DNA of 64,000 nucleotides, taken from UBA822 sp965249775. GTDB taxonomy: Bacteria > Gemmatimonadota > Gemmatimonadetes > Longimicrobiales > Gaopeijiaceae. Below the pieces are notes generated by a model that worked only from the letters and a program-made list of their open reading frames with translations, searched no databases and was not told where the DNA came from. How positions within the stretch are numbered: position 1 is the first letter of the stretch; each line of letters opens with the position of its first letter. Below are positions 17,534-25,038 of the stretch, piece by piece. Position numbers and translations under genes: made by a program. Location: assembly GCA_965249775.1 (NCBI GenBank), contig OZ252253.1, positions 3,286,001 through 3,350,000 of the forward strand, given 5' to 3'.

Positions 17534-19177
17534 ATGAAGAGTCTTGGTGTCACCTCGATCCTTCTCCCGGCACTCCTCTGGGCCAGTCTGTCCAGTGCTG
17601 AAGCGCAGGCACTTCAGCCTAGCGAGCGTTGCAGCGGTCAGTCCGACGCGGCCATCGTTACGTTTGAGGATGCCAACCTCGAGGCGGCGATCCGGGCTGC
17701 GCTCTCGGTCAGTGCGCAGGACGATCTCACCTGCGGCCTAGTATCCGGGCTGACGGAGCTGAGTGCCTCGTCCGCCGGCATCGTGAGTCTGGTGGGAATC
17801 CAGAATCTCACGAGTCTTACGGGCCTCAACCTAGGCAACAATTCGATCACCGACATCGGCGCGCTGAGCGGGCTCACGAGCCTTAGGCGCCTCAGCCTCG
17901 TCAACAACCCCGGCCTCACGGACGTCCAGGCTCTGCTCGACAACACGGGGCTCGGACCAGGGGACGAGGTCCGTTTCGGGAGTACTGGTGTGAGTTGTGG
18001 GGACGTTGCTTGGCTGGCAGCCCAAGGCGTTGCTGTGGACGTCGTGCGCACCCCGGAGATGCTCTGCGCGCCGGTCGTGGCGCTGCCGGATGAGCCGCTC
18101 GTCTTCGACACGTACGAGCAGCCGCAAGTCCGCGTCGTGGTTGTCACGAAGGGCCTCCAGTATCCCTGGGGAATGGCGTTTCTGCCGGACGGCGACATCC
18201 TCGTAACTGAGCGGCCCGGGCGGCTGCGGGTGATCCGCGACGGGGTGCTCGACCCAGAGCCGATCGAGGGTACGCCGGAGGTGCTCGCACGGGGGAGCTC
18301 CGGCCTGTTGGATGTCGCCATCCATCCTCGGTTCGTCGATAACAGCCTGGTCTATCTCACGTACTCGAAGGCGGGTGACGACGGCCCCAGGATGGCCCTG
18401 GCGCGCGGACGCTTCGACGGCTCGGCCCTTCGCGACGTCCGCGATATCTTCGTGGCCGACCCCTACACTGGCGTTCCCTATTCCGGTTCGCGGATCGCGT
18501 TTGCTCCGGATGGCACGCTTTATATGACCGTCGGCGGCGCGTTCGGCGGCCGCCGAATGGCCGCTCAGGACCGGAGCACGTACCACGGTAAGGTGTTGAG
18601 GCTGCGCGATGACGGGAGCGTCCCGGATGACAACCCGTTTGTCGGGCAAGCCGGGTACAGGCCGGAGATCTTCTCGTTCGGACATCGAAACCAGCAGGGG
18701 GCCGCGGTCCACCCGGAGACCGGGACGTTGTGGGCGAGCGAGCACGCGCCGCAGGGTGGGGACGAGGTCAACGTGATCCTCGCGGGTCAGAACTACGGGT
18801 GGCCCCTGGTCTCGTATGGGCGCGAGTACACCGGGCAGCGCGTGACGGAACAGCCTTTTCAAGCCGAACTGGAACGGCCGGTGGTCGTGTGGTTGCCGTC
18901 CATCGCGCCCTCGGGCCTGACCTTCTACACCGGGGACCGCTTCCTCGCTTGGCAGGGCAACCTCTTCGCAGGCGGGATGACGACGGGGCGGGTCAGGGGA
19001 ACCGGCCACGTGGAGCGGATCGTGTTCAACGAGAACGGTGAAGAGCTGCGTCGTGAATCGCTCCTTGGCGAGCTCGAACAGCGAATCCGTGACGTGCGCG
19101 AAGGCCCCGACGGACTCATCTACGTCCTGACCGACTACGACGAGGCCGCGCTGCTGAGAATCGAGCCGGCACGCTAG
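17534..19177 (+). CDS. Fusion of leucine-rich repeats with a PQQ-dependent sugar-dehydrogenase-like propeller
   Basis: 547 aa. Signal peptide about 1-25. Residues about 40-165 read as an internalin-type LRR unit: TFEDANLEAAIRAAL, NLTSLTGLNLGNNSITDIGALSGLTSLRRLSLVNNPGLTDVQAL. Residues about 195-547 form a GSDH propeller of the YliI/aldose-sugar-dehydrogenase type: LQYPWGMAFLPDGDILVTERPGRLRVI, GLLDVAIHPRF, GSRIAFAPDGTLYMTVG, GKVLRLRDDGSVPDDNPF, FGHRNQQGAAVHPETGTLWASEHAPQGGDEVNVI, NYGWPLVSYG. These are the standard PQQ/Ca-site segments, including HRNQQG and EHAPQGGDE. The LRR presumably serves as an export-linked recognition module. AAGGAG lies about 9 nt before the ATG. A conserved promoter-like block is upstream. 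Confidence 0.82.
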   Translation: MKSLGVTSILLPALLWASLSSAEAQALQPSERCSGQSDAAIVTFEDANLEAAIRAALSVSAQDDLTCGLVSGLTELSASSAGIVSLVGIQNLTSLTGLNLGNNSITDIGALSGLTSLRRLSLVNNPGLTDVQALLDNTGLGPGDEVRFGSTGVSCGDVAWLAAQGVAVDVVRTPEMLCAPVVALPDEPLVFDTYEQPQVRVVVVTKGLQYPWGMAFLPDGDILVTERPGRLRVIRDGVLDPEPIEGTPEVLARGSSGLLDVAIHPRFVDNSLVYLTYSKAGDDGPRMALARGRFDGSALRDVRDIFVADPYTGVPYSGSRIAFAPDGTLYMTVGGAFGGRRMAAQDRSTYHGKVLRLRDDGSVPDDNPFVGQAGYRPEIFSFGHRNQQGAAVHPETGTLWASEHAPQGGDEVNVILAGQNYGWPLVSYGREYTGQRVTEQPFQAELERPVVVWLPSIAPSGLTFYTGDRFLAWQGNLFAGGMTTGRVRGTGHVERIVFNENGEELRRESLLGELEQRIRDVREGPDGLIYVLTDYDEAALLRIEPAR

Positions 19178-19276
19178 ACGCTCCGAGGGGGGCGGGCTAG
19201 CTTTCAGCCTCTCGGGCGGCTCATTAACCGAGCCCCATCGGGCTTCGAACGGTGCCGCCCCCAGGAGGATCGTGCC

Positions 19277-19642
19277 ATGCGACAGTTTCGAACCCTTTCA
19301 CTAGCTCTGGGCTTTCTCGCCCTCGTTGCCATCCCCGTATCCGGCCAGAGTGTGTCCGGTACCTGGGTCCTTTCCGTGGATCTGGGGGCTGCGGGGGGTG
19401 GTGACGCGACGTTCGTCCTCGTACAGGAGGGCAACGCAATCACCGGGACCTACAGCGGAGCCACGGGTGACGGCATCGAGGTGACCGGAACCGTGGAGGA
19501 CGGGGTGGTCAAGTTCTCCTTCAACAGTGACCAAGCGGGGGAGGTCAGCTACGAGGGCATGATCGAGGGGACGACCATGACGGGCACGTGCATCTACGGT
19601 GCGTTGGGCGAGGGTACCTTCGAGGGGAGCAAGAGCGGCTAG
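19277..19642 (+). CDS. Small secreted beta-domain protein, stand-alone paralogue of the next gene's N-terminus
   Basis: 121 aa. Signal peptide MRQFRTLSLALGFLALVAIPVSGQ, then a repetitive beta-strand domain: SGTWVLSVDLG, DATFVLVQEGNAITGTYSGATGDGIEVTGTVEDGVVKFSF, YEGMIEGTTMTGTCIYGALGEGTFEGSKSG. The alternation of T-G-T/G-T-Y turns suggests a small beta-barrel or lipocalin-like fold common in Gemmatimonadota and Acidobacteriota; function unknown. GGAGGATC precedes the ATG. The next gene begins with a near-copy of this whole protein, so the pair arose by local duplication. Confidence 0.7.
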   Translation: MRQFRTLSLALGFLALVAIPVSGQSVSGTWVLSVDLGAAGGGDATFVLVQEGNAITGTYSGATGDGIEVTGTVEDGVVKFSFNSDQAGEVSYEGMIEGTTMTGTCIYGALGEGTFEGSKSG

Positions 19643-19708
19643 TTCACGCGAGGGGGGCAAGAGCGCCTAGCTTCGCTCTCGCGGTTACACTTACAGGAGG
19701 ATCCCGCC

Positions 19709-21376
19709 ATGCGTCAGGTTCGAACCCTTTCATTCGCGCTGGGCTTTCTCGCCCTCCTTGCCGTCCCCGTTTCCGGACAGAACGTCGCCGGTACCTGGGA
19801 GCTGTCCGTGGATCTGGGGGCTACGGGCGGTAACGCGACGTTCGTCCTCGAGCAGAACGGCACCGCCGTCACCGGGACCTACAGCGGAGCCTACGGTAAC
19901 GGCGTCCAAGTAAGCGGAACCGCGGAGGACGGTGAGATCATGTTCACCTTCCAGACCGCTCAAGTGGGCTTGATCACTTACAACGGGGCCATCGAGGGGG
20001 ACAGGATGGCGGGCACGGTCATCTACGGTGCCAGCGCCAACGGAACCTTCATGGGCTGGCCGTTGACTCCGGAGGCCCTGTGGGGCGGGGCGCTGGTGAG
20101 CAGAATCGACCAACTCGCCGAGGCCACGCTCGCCGGGGGGGGCGTGGCAGCCGTGAGCATCGGGGTGAAGCGGGGCGACGACCTTCTCCTCGCGAAGGGC
20201 TACGGGCTGGCGGATATCGAGAACGATGTTCCGGCAACCGCCGAAACGGTATATCGCATCGGATCCATCACCAAGCAGTTCACAGCAGCGTCAGTAATGC
20301 AGCTCGTGGAGGCAGGGGAAATCGGGCTCGACGACCCCATGACCAAGTACCTGCCGGACTATCCGATGCAGGGGTTCGAGGTCACGATTCGACACCTGCT
20401 CACGCACACCTCCGGGATCAAGAGTTATACGGGTCTGGCGGAGTGGCGACCGACGATGAAGCTGGATCTTACCGACGCGGAGCTCATAGCCTTCATCGAG
20501 GATGAGCCCTTCGATTTCGAGCCGGGCGAGCGATTCCTCTACAACAACTCGGGGTTCTATCTCCTGGGCATGATCATCGGGGAGGCCAGCGGCGAGACCT
20601 ACCGGGAATACCTGAACGCCCATCTCTTCGGGCCTCTGGATCTCGCGGGCTCATCGTACTGCGACGAGCGGCCCATAATCCGTGGAAGGGCCGAAGGCTA
20701 CCAGTTCGTCAACGGGGAGCTATTCAACGATGACTACCTCTCCATGAACCAGCCCGGGGCCGCCGGTGCCCTCTGCTCCACGATTCCGGATCTCCTCTCC
20801 TGGACGTCGGCCTTGAGAACGGGGGGTGTCGTATCGGCGGCGAGCTACCAACAGATGACCACGCCGGGGACGCTCAACAACGGTTCGGCGACGAGCTACG
20901 CTTTTGGACTGCAGGTGGGGGAGCTGCAGGGGCACCCCAGAGTGTCCCACGGAGGCGGGATCAACGGCTTCAACACCCAGTTGGCCCACTATCCGGAAGC
21001 GGACCCGGATGTCGTGGTCCTCTCGAATACACCGGGTAGTCATGTGGGGCGCATCGCTGAATCGATCGCCAAATGGGCTCTCGAGATCGAGGTCCCCGAG
21101 GTCCTGGACGAACCAATCTCTGCGGAGGAAATTGCCACGTACGAGGGTGTGTATGAGCTGCGTCCGGGCTTCGAGATTACGGTTTCCTCGACGGGAGGCC
21201 AGCTCTTTGCGCAGGCGACAGGGCAGGGCCAGTTCGGATTGAGATCCCAAGGGGATCACACCTTCATTGCCAGTTTCGACGACGATGTTCGAGTCGTTTT
21301 CGTCGTGGAGGGCGGAAGGGCCACTACCCTCGTCCTCTACCAGGGAGGGCGCGCGGAGGCGCCGCGGGTACGGTAG
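19709..21376 (+). CDS. Beta-domain fused to a class-C beta-lactamase-type serine hydrolase
   Basis: 555 aa. Residues 1-117 duplicate the preceding small protein (same signal peptide, same strand pattern). Residues about 125-460 are a serine hydrolase of the beta-lactamase/DD-peptidase superfamily: SITK (Ser186, Lys189), YNNSGFYLLG (Tyr-x-Asn motif), and HGGGINGFNTQLAHYPEADPDVVVLSN (the HxG-type third motif). A C-terminal segment (about 465-555, TYEGVYELRPGFEITVSSTGGQLFAQATGQGQF) is the domain that often ends such esterases. It may act on peptides, esters or cell-wall fragments in the periplasm. A GGAGGATC ribosome-binding site matches that of the upstream paralogue. Confidence 0.87.
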   Translation: MRQVRTLSFALGFLALLAVPVSGQNVAGTWELSVDLGATGGNATFVLEQNGTAVTGTYSGAYGNGVQVSGTAEDGEIMFTFQTAQVGLITYNGAIEGDRMAGTVIYGASANGTFMGWPLTPEALWGGALVSRIDQLAEATLAGGGVAAVSIGVKRGDDLLLAKGYGLADIENDVPATAETVYRIGSITKQFTAASVMQLVEAGEIGLDDPMTKYLPDYPMQGFEVTIRHLLTHTSGIKSYTGLAEWRPTMKLDLTDAELIAFIEDEPFDFEPGERFLYNNSGFYLLGMIIGEASGETYREYLNAHLFGPLDLAGSSYCDERPIIRGRAEGYQFVNGELFNDDYLSMNQPGAAGALCSTIPDLLSWTSALRTGGVVSAASYQQMTTPGTLNNGSATSYAFGLQVGELQGHPRVSHGGGINGFNTQLAHYPEADPDVVVLSNTPGSHVGRIAESIAKWALEIEVPEVLDEPISAEEIATYEGVYELRPGFEITVSSTGGQLFAQATGQGQFGLRSQGDHTFIASFDDDVRVVFVVEGGRATTLVLYQGGRAEAPRVR

Positions 21377-21453
21377 TCACCCCCGGGTGCGCTAGTCGGT
21401 TCTCGGGCTTAGCTCCCCGGAAAGCACCCAAGGAGCTCAGCTACTCGCGACGG

Positions 21454-22248
21454 CTATGCCAGCAGGGAGGCCACCCAGGAGGTCGAGGCGAGCCACGCCA
21501 GAATCATCAACACGAACACGAGGAAACCGAGGACCGCCTTGAGCCCGGTCACGATCCAACTTTGGCGGTAGACGATTCGCATCGCGATGGCCAGGTAGAC
21601 CACAAAAAAAAGTGGCAGCCAGCCGGAGACCTCGTCGGGCAGCCGGAGGAGTTGGACGACCGCCTCCACGATGAAAAAGAACGCGGACCAATGAAGGGCG
21701 AACACCGCGTGTGTAAGGAACGGGTGCTTCCGGAAGAGCCCTGAAAAGAGGACGGCCGCGCCCGCCACGAGAGCGACCAAGAAAATAGGCAAATAGCCGC
21801 TCACCGTGGCGTGAAAACGTTCGGCGAAGAGTTCCTCGCTAGTCCCCTGTGCGGAAAGCTGACTGGCGAAACCCTCCGGAAGGTCAACCGAAACGAACAT
21901 CGAGCTCAGGGTCGAGATGACCTGCTCGTCACTGAAGTCGATCTCGGCAAAGGGGAAGTATGCGTGAACCAGGAAGAATGCAGCGGTGCACCAGAGATAT
22001 AGGTGGACAGGCCCCATATACCGGGCCCTTCGACCTACGACGTATTCCGCGGTCAGCCGGCCGGGTTTGAAAAGCAGGCTTGTGAAGGTCCTCAGTGCGT
22101 TCGACTCCATTCCCGTGGCGCGGGAAAGTAGGTGCCCCACGAGGGGAACCGCCGCCTGTGGTGGGCCCTTTGCCTCCTGTCCACACCGGGAGCAGTACAG
22201 GTCGGTGAGAGGTGAATCGCAGTTGAGGCAGCGCGGCTGGGAGTTCAA
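21454..22248 (-). CDS. DUF3667-type membrane protein with N-terminal zinc ribbon
   Basis: 264 aa. The N-terminus holds two CxxC pairs (CLNC at 7-10, CSRCGQ at 19-22), a probable zinc ribbon. Then come FTSLLFKPGRLTAEYVVGRRARYMGPVHLYLWCTAAFFLVHAYF, characteristic of DUF3667, and four to five transmembrane helices (about 85-105, 150-175, 180-205, 207-225, 235-262). Function unknown. The gene starts 5 nt after the stop of the upstream SDR gene and is probably co-transcribed with it. Its last 14 codons have a degenerate copy at 52777-52821. Confidence 0.8.
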   Translation of the reverse strand: MNSQPRCLNCDSPLTDLYCSRCGQEAKGPPQAAVPLVGHLLSRATGMESNALRTFTSLLFKPGRLTAEYVVGRRARYMGPVHLYLWCTAAFFLVHAYFPFAEIDFSDEQVISTLSSMFVSVDLPEGFASQLSAQGTSEELFAERFHATVSGYLPIFLVALVAGAAVLFSGLFRKHPFLTHAVFALHWSAFFFIVEAVVQLLRLPDEVSGWLPLFFVVYLAIAMRIVYRQSWIVTGLKAVLGFLVFVLMILAWLASTSWVASLLA

Positions 22249-22253
22249 CGGAC

Positions 22254-23015
22254 TCAGATGACCATCCCGCCGTCCACCTGCAGAACCGCACCTGTTGTGA
22301 ACGAGCTCGCCTCAGAGGCGAAGTAGATCGCCGCGCCGACGAGCTCATCCACCTCGCCGATGCGACCGAGTGCCTTCCGCGCGACCCAGGCCTTTGACGT
22401 CTTCTCGTCGTCCCACAGCGCCCTGGAGAGGTGTGTCCGGATCACCCCGGGGCAGATACAGTTGACGCGAACGCCTGATGCGCCCATCTCACGAGCCATC
22501 ACCTTGGTGAGCATGATCAGCCCTGCTTTGGTCACGGAGTAGATGCCCTGTGCGGGCGCGGCCTCGAGTCCCGCCACCGAAGAGATGTTGATGATCGATC
22601 CCCCGTGGCCCTCCATCATCTTGACGGCCACCCGGCGAGACAGCAGATACGGAGCCCGGAGGTTGACGTCCATGGTCTTGTCCCACGCCCAGTCCTCACT
22701 CTCGGCGATGGGTCCGTAGTACGGATTCGTCCCGGCGTTGTTGACGAGCGTGTTGATCGGGCCGAACCGCTCCTCCGCGGCGTCGATGAGTCGCTCCAGG
22801 TCCTCGACCTTGCCGACGTGAGCGGCGACGCCCAGAACGTTGTCGTTGTGGTCGCCGAGCTCCGTCAGCGCGGCGTCCACGCCATCCTGCTTGCGACTGC
22901 ACAGCGTGACCGTGGCACCCGACTCGAGAAAACCCCGGGCGATCGCCAGTCCGATGCCGCGCGTCGCGCCGGTCACAACAGCGTTCCTGCCCTTCATGGA
23001 GAAGCGGTTGTCCAT
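22254..23015 (-). CDS. Short-chain dehydrogenase/reductase (SDR), classical
   Basis: 253 aa. NAD(P)-binding TGATRGIG (about 15-22), NNAG (about 92-95), Ser in ISSVAGL, catalytic YSVTK and the PG-x-I-R-T block (CICPGVIRTHL) are all intact; the C-terminus VDGGMVI is typical. The TLCSRK segment after beta-2 (Arg) suggests NADP preference. It is divergent from an acyl-CoA dehydrogenase with a 115-bp AT-richer spacer, fitting a 3-hydroxyacyl-CoA or related oxidation step, but the substrate is inference only. Confidence 0.85.
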   Translation of the reverse strand: MDNRFSMKGRNAVVTGATRGIGLAIARGFLESGATVTLCSRKQDGVDAALTELGDHNDNVLGVAAHVGKVEDLERLIDAAEERFGPINTLVNNAGTNPYYGPIAESEDWAWDKTMDVNLRAPYLLSRRVAVKMMEGHGGSIINISSVAGLEAAPAQGIYSVTKAGLIMLTKVMAREMGASGVRVNCICPGVIRTHLSRALWDDEKTSKAWVARKALGRIGEVDELVGAAIYFASEASSFTTGAVLQVDGGMVI

Positions 23016-23031
23016 GTGTACCTCTCGATTT

Positions 23032-23042
23032 CTGAATTTCAG
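23032..23042. promoter_or_regulatory. Palindrome in the SDR/acyl-CoA-dehydrogenase divergent promoter region
   Basis: CTGAATTTCAG is a perfect 11-bp palindrome about a central base, lying 17 nt upstream of the SDR start and 89 nt before the acyl-CoA dehydrogenase. It could be half of a TetR- or FadR-like operator; no regulator gene is adjacent. Confidence 0.3.
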
Positions 23043-23130
23043 GTATATCTACGCGCGGCGAATGGATTAAGATACTCGCGAACGAAAAGACGTCCGCACA
23101 CCTGGACAGAAAGAATAGGGGATATTGACC

Positions 23131-24339
23131 TTGGACTTTTCAATCTCACCGACCATCGAAACCCTCCTCGGGAAGATCCGCGGATTCATGGAGGCGGAAG
23201 TGTACCCGCTCGAGGAGGAAGCCCGCGGCAAGGGGTTTCGCGAGCTCACTCCGCGACTCGAGGAGAAGCGGCAGAAGGTCCGCGAGGCGGGCCTATGGGC
23301 TCCGCAGGTTCCGACCGAGTACGGCGGCCTGGGGCTCGGGTTCATGGAGCATGCGCTCGTCTGCGAGGAGCTGGCCAAGAGTCCGTATGGCATGTACGTG
23401 TTCAACGCGCAGGCGCCTGATGCGGGGAACATGGAGATCCTCAACGAGTTCGGAAGCGACGCCCAGAAGGAGCGCTGGCTCAAGCCGCTGACTGCCGGCG
23501 AAATCCGCAGCTGCTTCGCGATGACCGAACCGGAGCACGCCGGATCGAATCCGGTCTGGATGTCCTCGACCGCGGTCAAGGACGGCGGCGACTACGTGAT
23601 CAACGGTCACAAGTGGTTCACGACGTCGGCGGAAGGATCAGCGTTTGCCGTCGCCATGGTGGTAACGGATCCCGATGCGGCCCCGCATGAGCGCGCCAGC
23701 CAGATCATCGTGCCGACCGATACTCCCGGGTACCGCCGTGTGCGCAACATCTCCCACATGGGGGATGAGGGGGAGGACTGGGCCAGCCATGGGGAGCTCA
23801 GGTTCGAGGACTGCCGCGTTCCTCAGGAGAATCTCCTGGGTGGGGAGGGGCAGGGGTTCGCCATCGCGCAGGCTCGCCTGGGACCGGGACGCATTCATCA
23901 CTGCATGCGCTGGATCGGGATCTCGGAGCGATCGTTCGACATGATGTGCCGGCGCGCCGCGACGCGCGAGACGGCTCCCGGTGAGCTCCTGGGTAGCAAG
24001 CAGACCATCCAGAACTGGATCGCAGAGAGCCGTGCCGAGATTGATGCCGCTCGGCTGCTCGTGCATCACGCCGGCTGGAGGATAGACAAGGTGGGCGCGA
24101 AGGAAGCTCGCGTCGATGTGTCGCTGATCAAGTTTTTCGTGGCCGATGTGATGAGCAGGGTCGTCGACCGCGCGCTGCAGACGCATGGGGCCCTCGGCTT
24201 CAGCGACGACACCGTGCTCTCGTATTTCTACCGCCACGAGCGCGGTTCACGCATCTACGACGGGCCGGACGAGGTGCACAAGTCCGTGGTGGCACGAAGA
24301 ATCCTGAAGGAATACGGTGTCGGAAAGTCGGCGACCTGA
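23131..24339 (+). CDS. Acyl-CoA dehydrogenase
   Basis: 402 aa from TTG 23131; AGGGG at 23117-23121 is spaced 9 nt from it, but too close to the alternative TTG 23125. Family motifs: PTEYGGLGLGFMEHALVCEELAKS, CFAMTEPEHAGSNP (FAD/substrate loop), GHKWFTTSAEGSAFA, GAKEARVDVSLIKFFVADVMSRVVDRALQTHGALGFSDD and ERGSRIYDGPDEVHKSVVARRIL. In place of the common EGT-E tail it has DGPDEVH, as in ACAD10/11-like and related enzymes. This agrees with the ACAD10/11-type phosphotransferase at 27765. It oxidises an acyl-CoA to the 2-enoyl-CoA. The MaoC gene follows directly. Confidence 0.88.
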   Translation: MDFSISPTIETLLGKIRGFMEAEVYPLEEEARGKGFRELTPRLEEKRQKVREAGLWAPQVPTEYGGLGLGFMEHALVCEELAKSPYGMYVFNAQAPDAGNMEILNEFGSDAQKERWLKPLTAGEIRSCFAMTEPEHAGSNPVWMSSTAVKDGGDYVINGHKWFTTSAEGSAFAVAMVVTDPDAAPHERASQIIVPTDTPGYRRVRNISHMGDEGEDWASHGELRFEDCRVPQENLLGGEGQGFAIAQARLGPGRIHHCMRWIGISERSFDMMCRRAATRETAPGELLGSKQTIQNWIAESRAEIDAARLLVHHAGWRIDKVGAKEARVDVSLIKFFVADVMSRVVDRALQTHGALGFSDDTVLSYFYRHERGSRIYDGPDEVHKSVVARRILKEYGVGKSAT

Positions 24340-24370
24340 GTCGGCGCCGTCCTTGAGCGGTGACGAATCA

Positions 24371-24835
24371 ATGGTAACCGGCGACGAGCTGAAGGAGCAC
24401 GCCGGCAGATCGTTGCTCCCGTCAGAGTGGGTGACGATCACGCAGGAGCAAATCAACCAGTTCGCATCAGTGACCGATGATCACCAGTTCATACACGTCG
24501 ACGAGGCCGCCGCGAAAGCGACGCCCCTGGGCTCGACGATCGCGCACGGTTTCTTGACCCTGTCACTCATTTCCGCCCTTCGGCCTGCGGACTGGCCCGT
24601 GCTCGAGAACACGCAGATGGTCTTCAACTACGGGCTGGACAAGGTGCGATTCCTGGCGCCGGTCAAGGCGGAACAGCGGGTGCGAGTTCACACGAAGATT
24701 CTCGCCGTGAGGGAGAAGAGGCCCGGGGAATACCTGATCAAGTCCGAGAAGACCATGGAGATCGAGGGGGAGGAGAAGCCGGCTTTTGTGGCTCAGATGC
24801 TCGTTCTCGTCGTGGGAAGACAGCCGACGGAGTGA
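24371..24835 (+). CDS. MaoC-like (R)-specific enoyl-CoA hydratase
   Basis: 154 aa from ATG 24371; an upstream in-frame GTG (24317) overlapping the previous gene is less likely, as it adds residues outside the family. The hydratase-2 motif is complete: VTDDHQFIHVDEAAA (Asp37, His42) then GSTIAHGFLTLSLIS (about 54-68). Members hydrate trans-2-enoyl-CoA, the step after the acyl-CoA dehydrogenase encoded 31 nt upstream. The rest of the pathway (SDR) resumes only after the HipA-like insertion. Confidence 0.87.
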   Translation: MVTGDELKEHAGRSLLPSEWVTITQEQINQFASVTDDHQFIHVDEAAAKATPLGSTIAHGFLTLSLISALRPADWPVLENTQMVFNYGLDKVRFLAPVKAEQRVRVHTKILAVREKRPGEYLIKSEKTMEIEGEEKPAFVAQMLVLVVGRQPTE

Positions 24836-24939
24836 TGGGCGAGTGGAGGGCATGCGGGTATCTCAGTCGCATCCGGAATCGGTGAGGTCCACGAGCTTCT
24901 GGTAGGGAATGGCACATGTCGCATAAACGCGTATATATG

Positions 24940-25000
24940 TCACCAAATATTGTCATTTATGTGACTTACGGTTGACTGTAAGTCTAACAAACACCATTAT
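24940..25000 (+). promoter_or_regulatory. Promoter with overlapping palindromic operator for the HipA-like gene
   Basis: TTGACT (24972-24977), 17 bp, then CATTAT (24995-25000) is a near-consensus sigma-70 promoter in an AT-rich spacer. The -35 lies in the loop of a perfect inverted repeat GACTTAC/GTAAGTC (24963-24969, 24978-24984). A second, looser pair GTCAC/GTGAC spans 24940-24965. This layout fits autorepression by a DNA-binding domain. Confidence 0.65.
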
Positions 25001-25038
25001 GTCTTGTACGCTATGTGCTATAAGTGGACATTGGTGTG

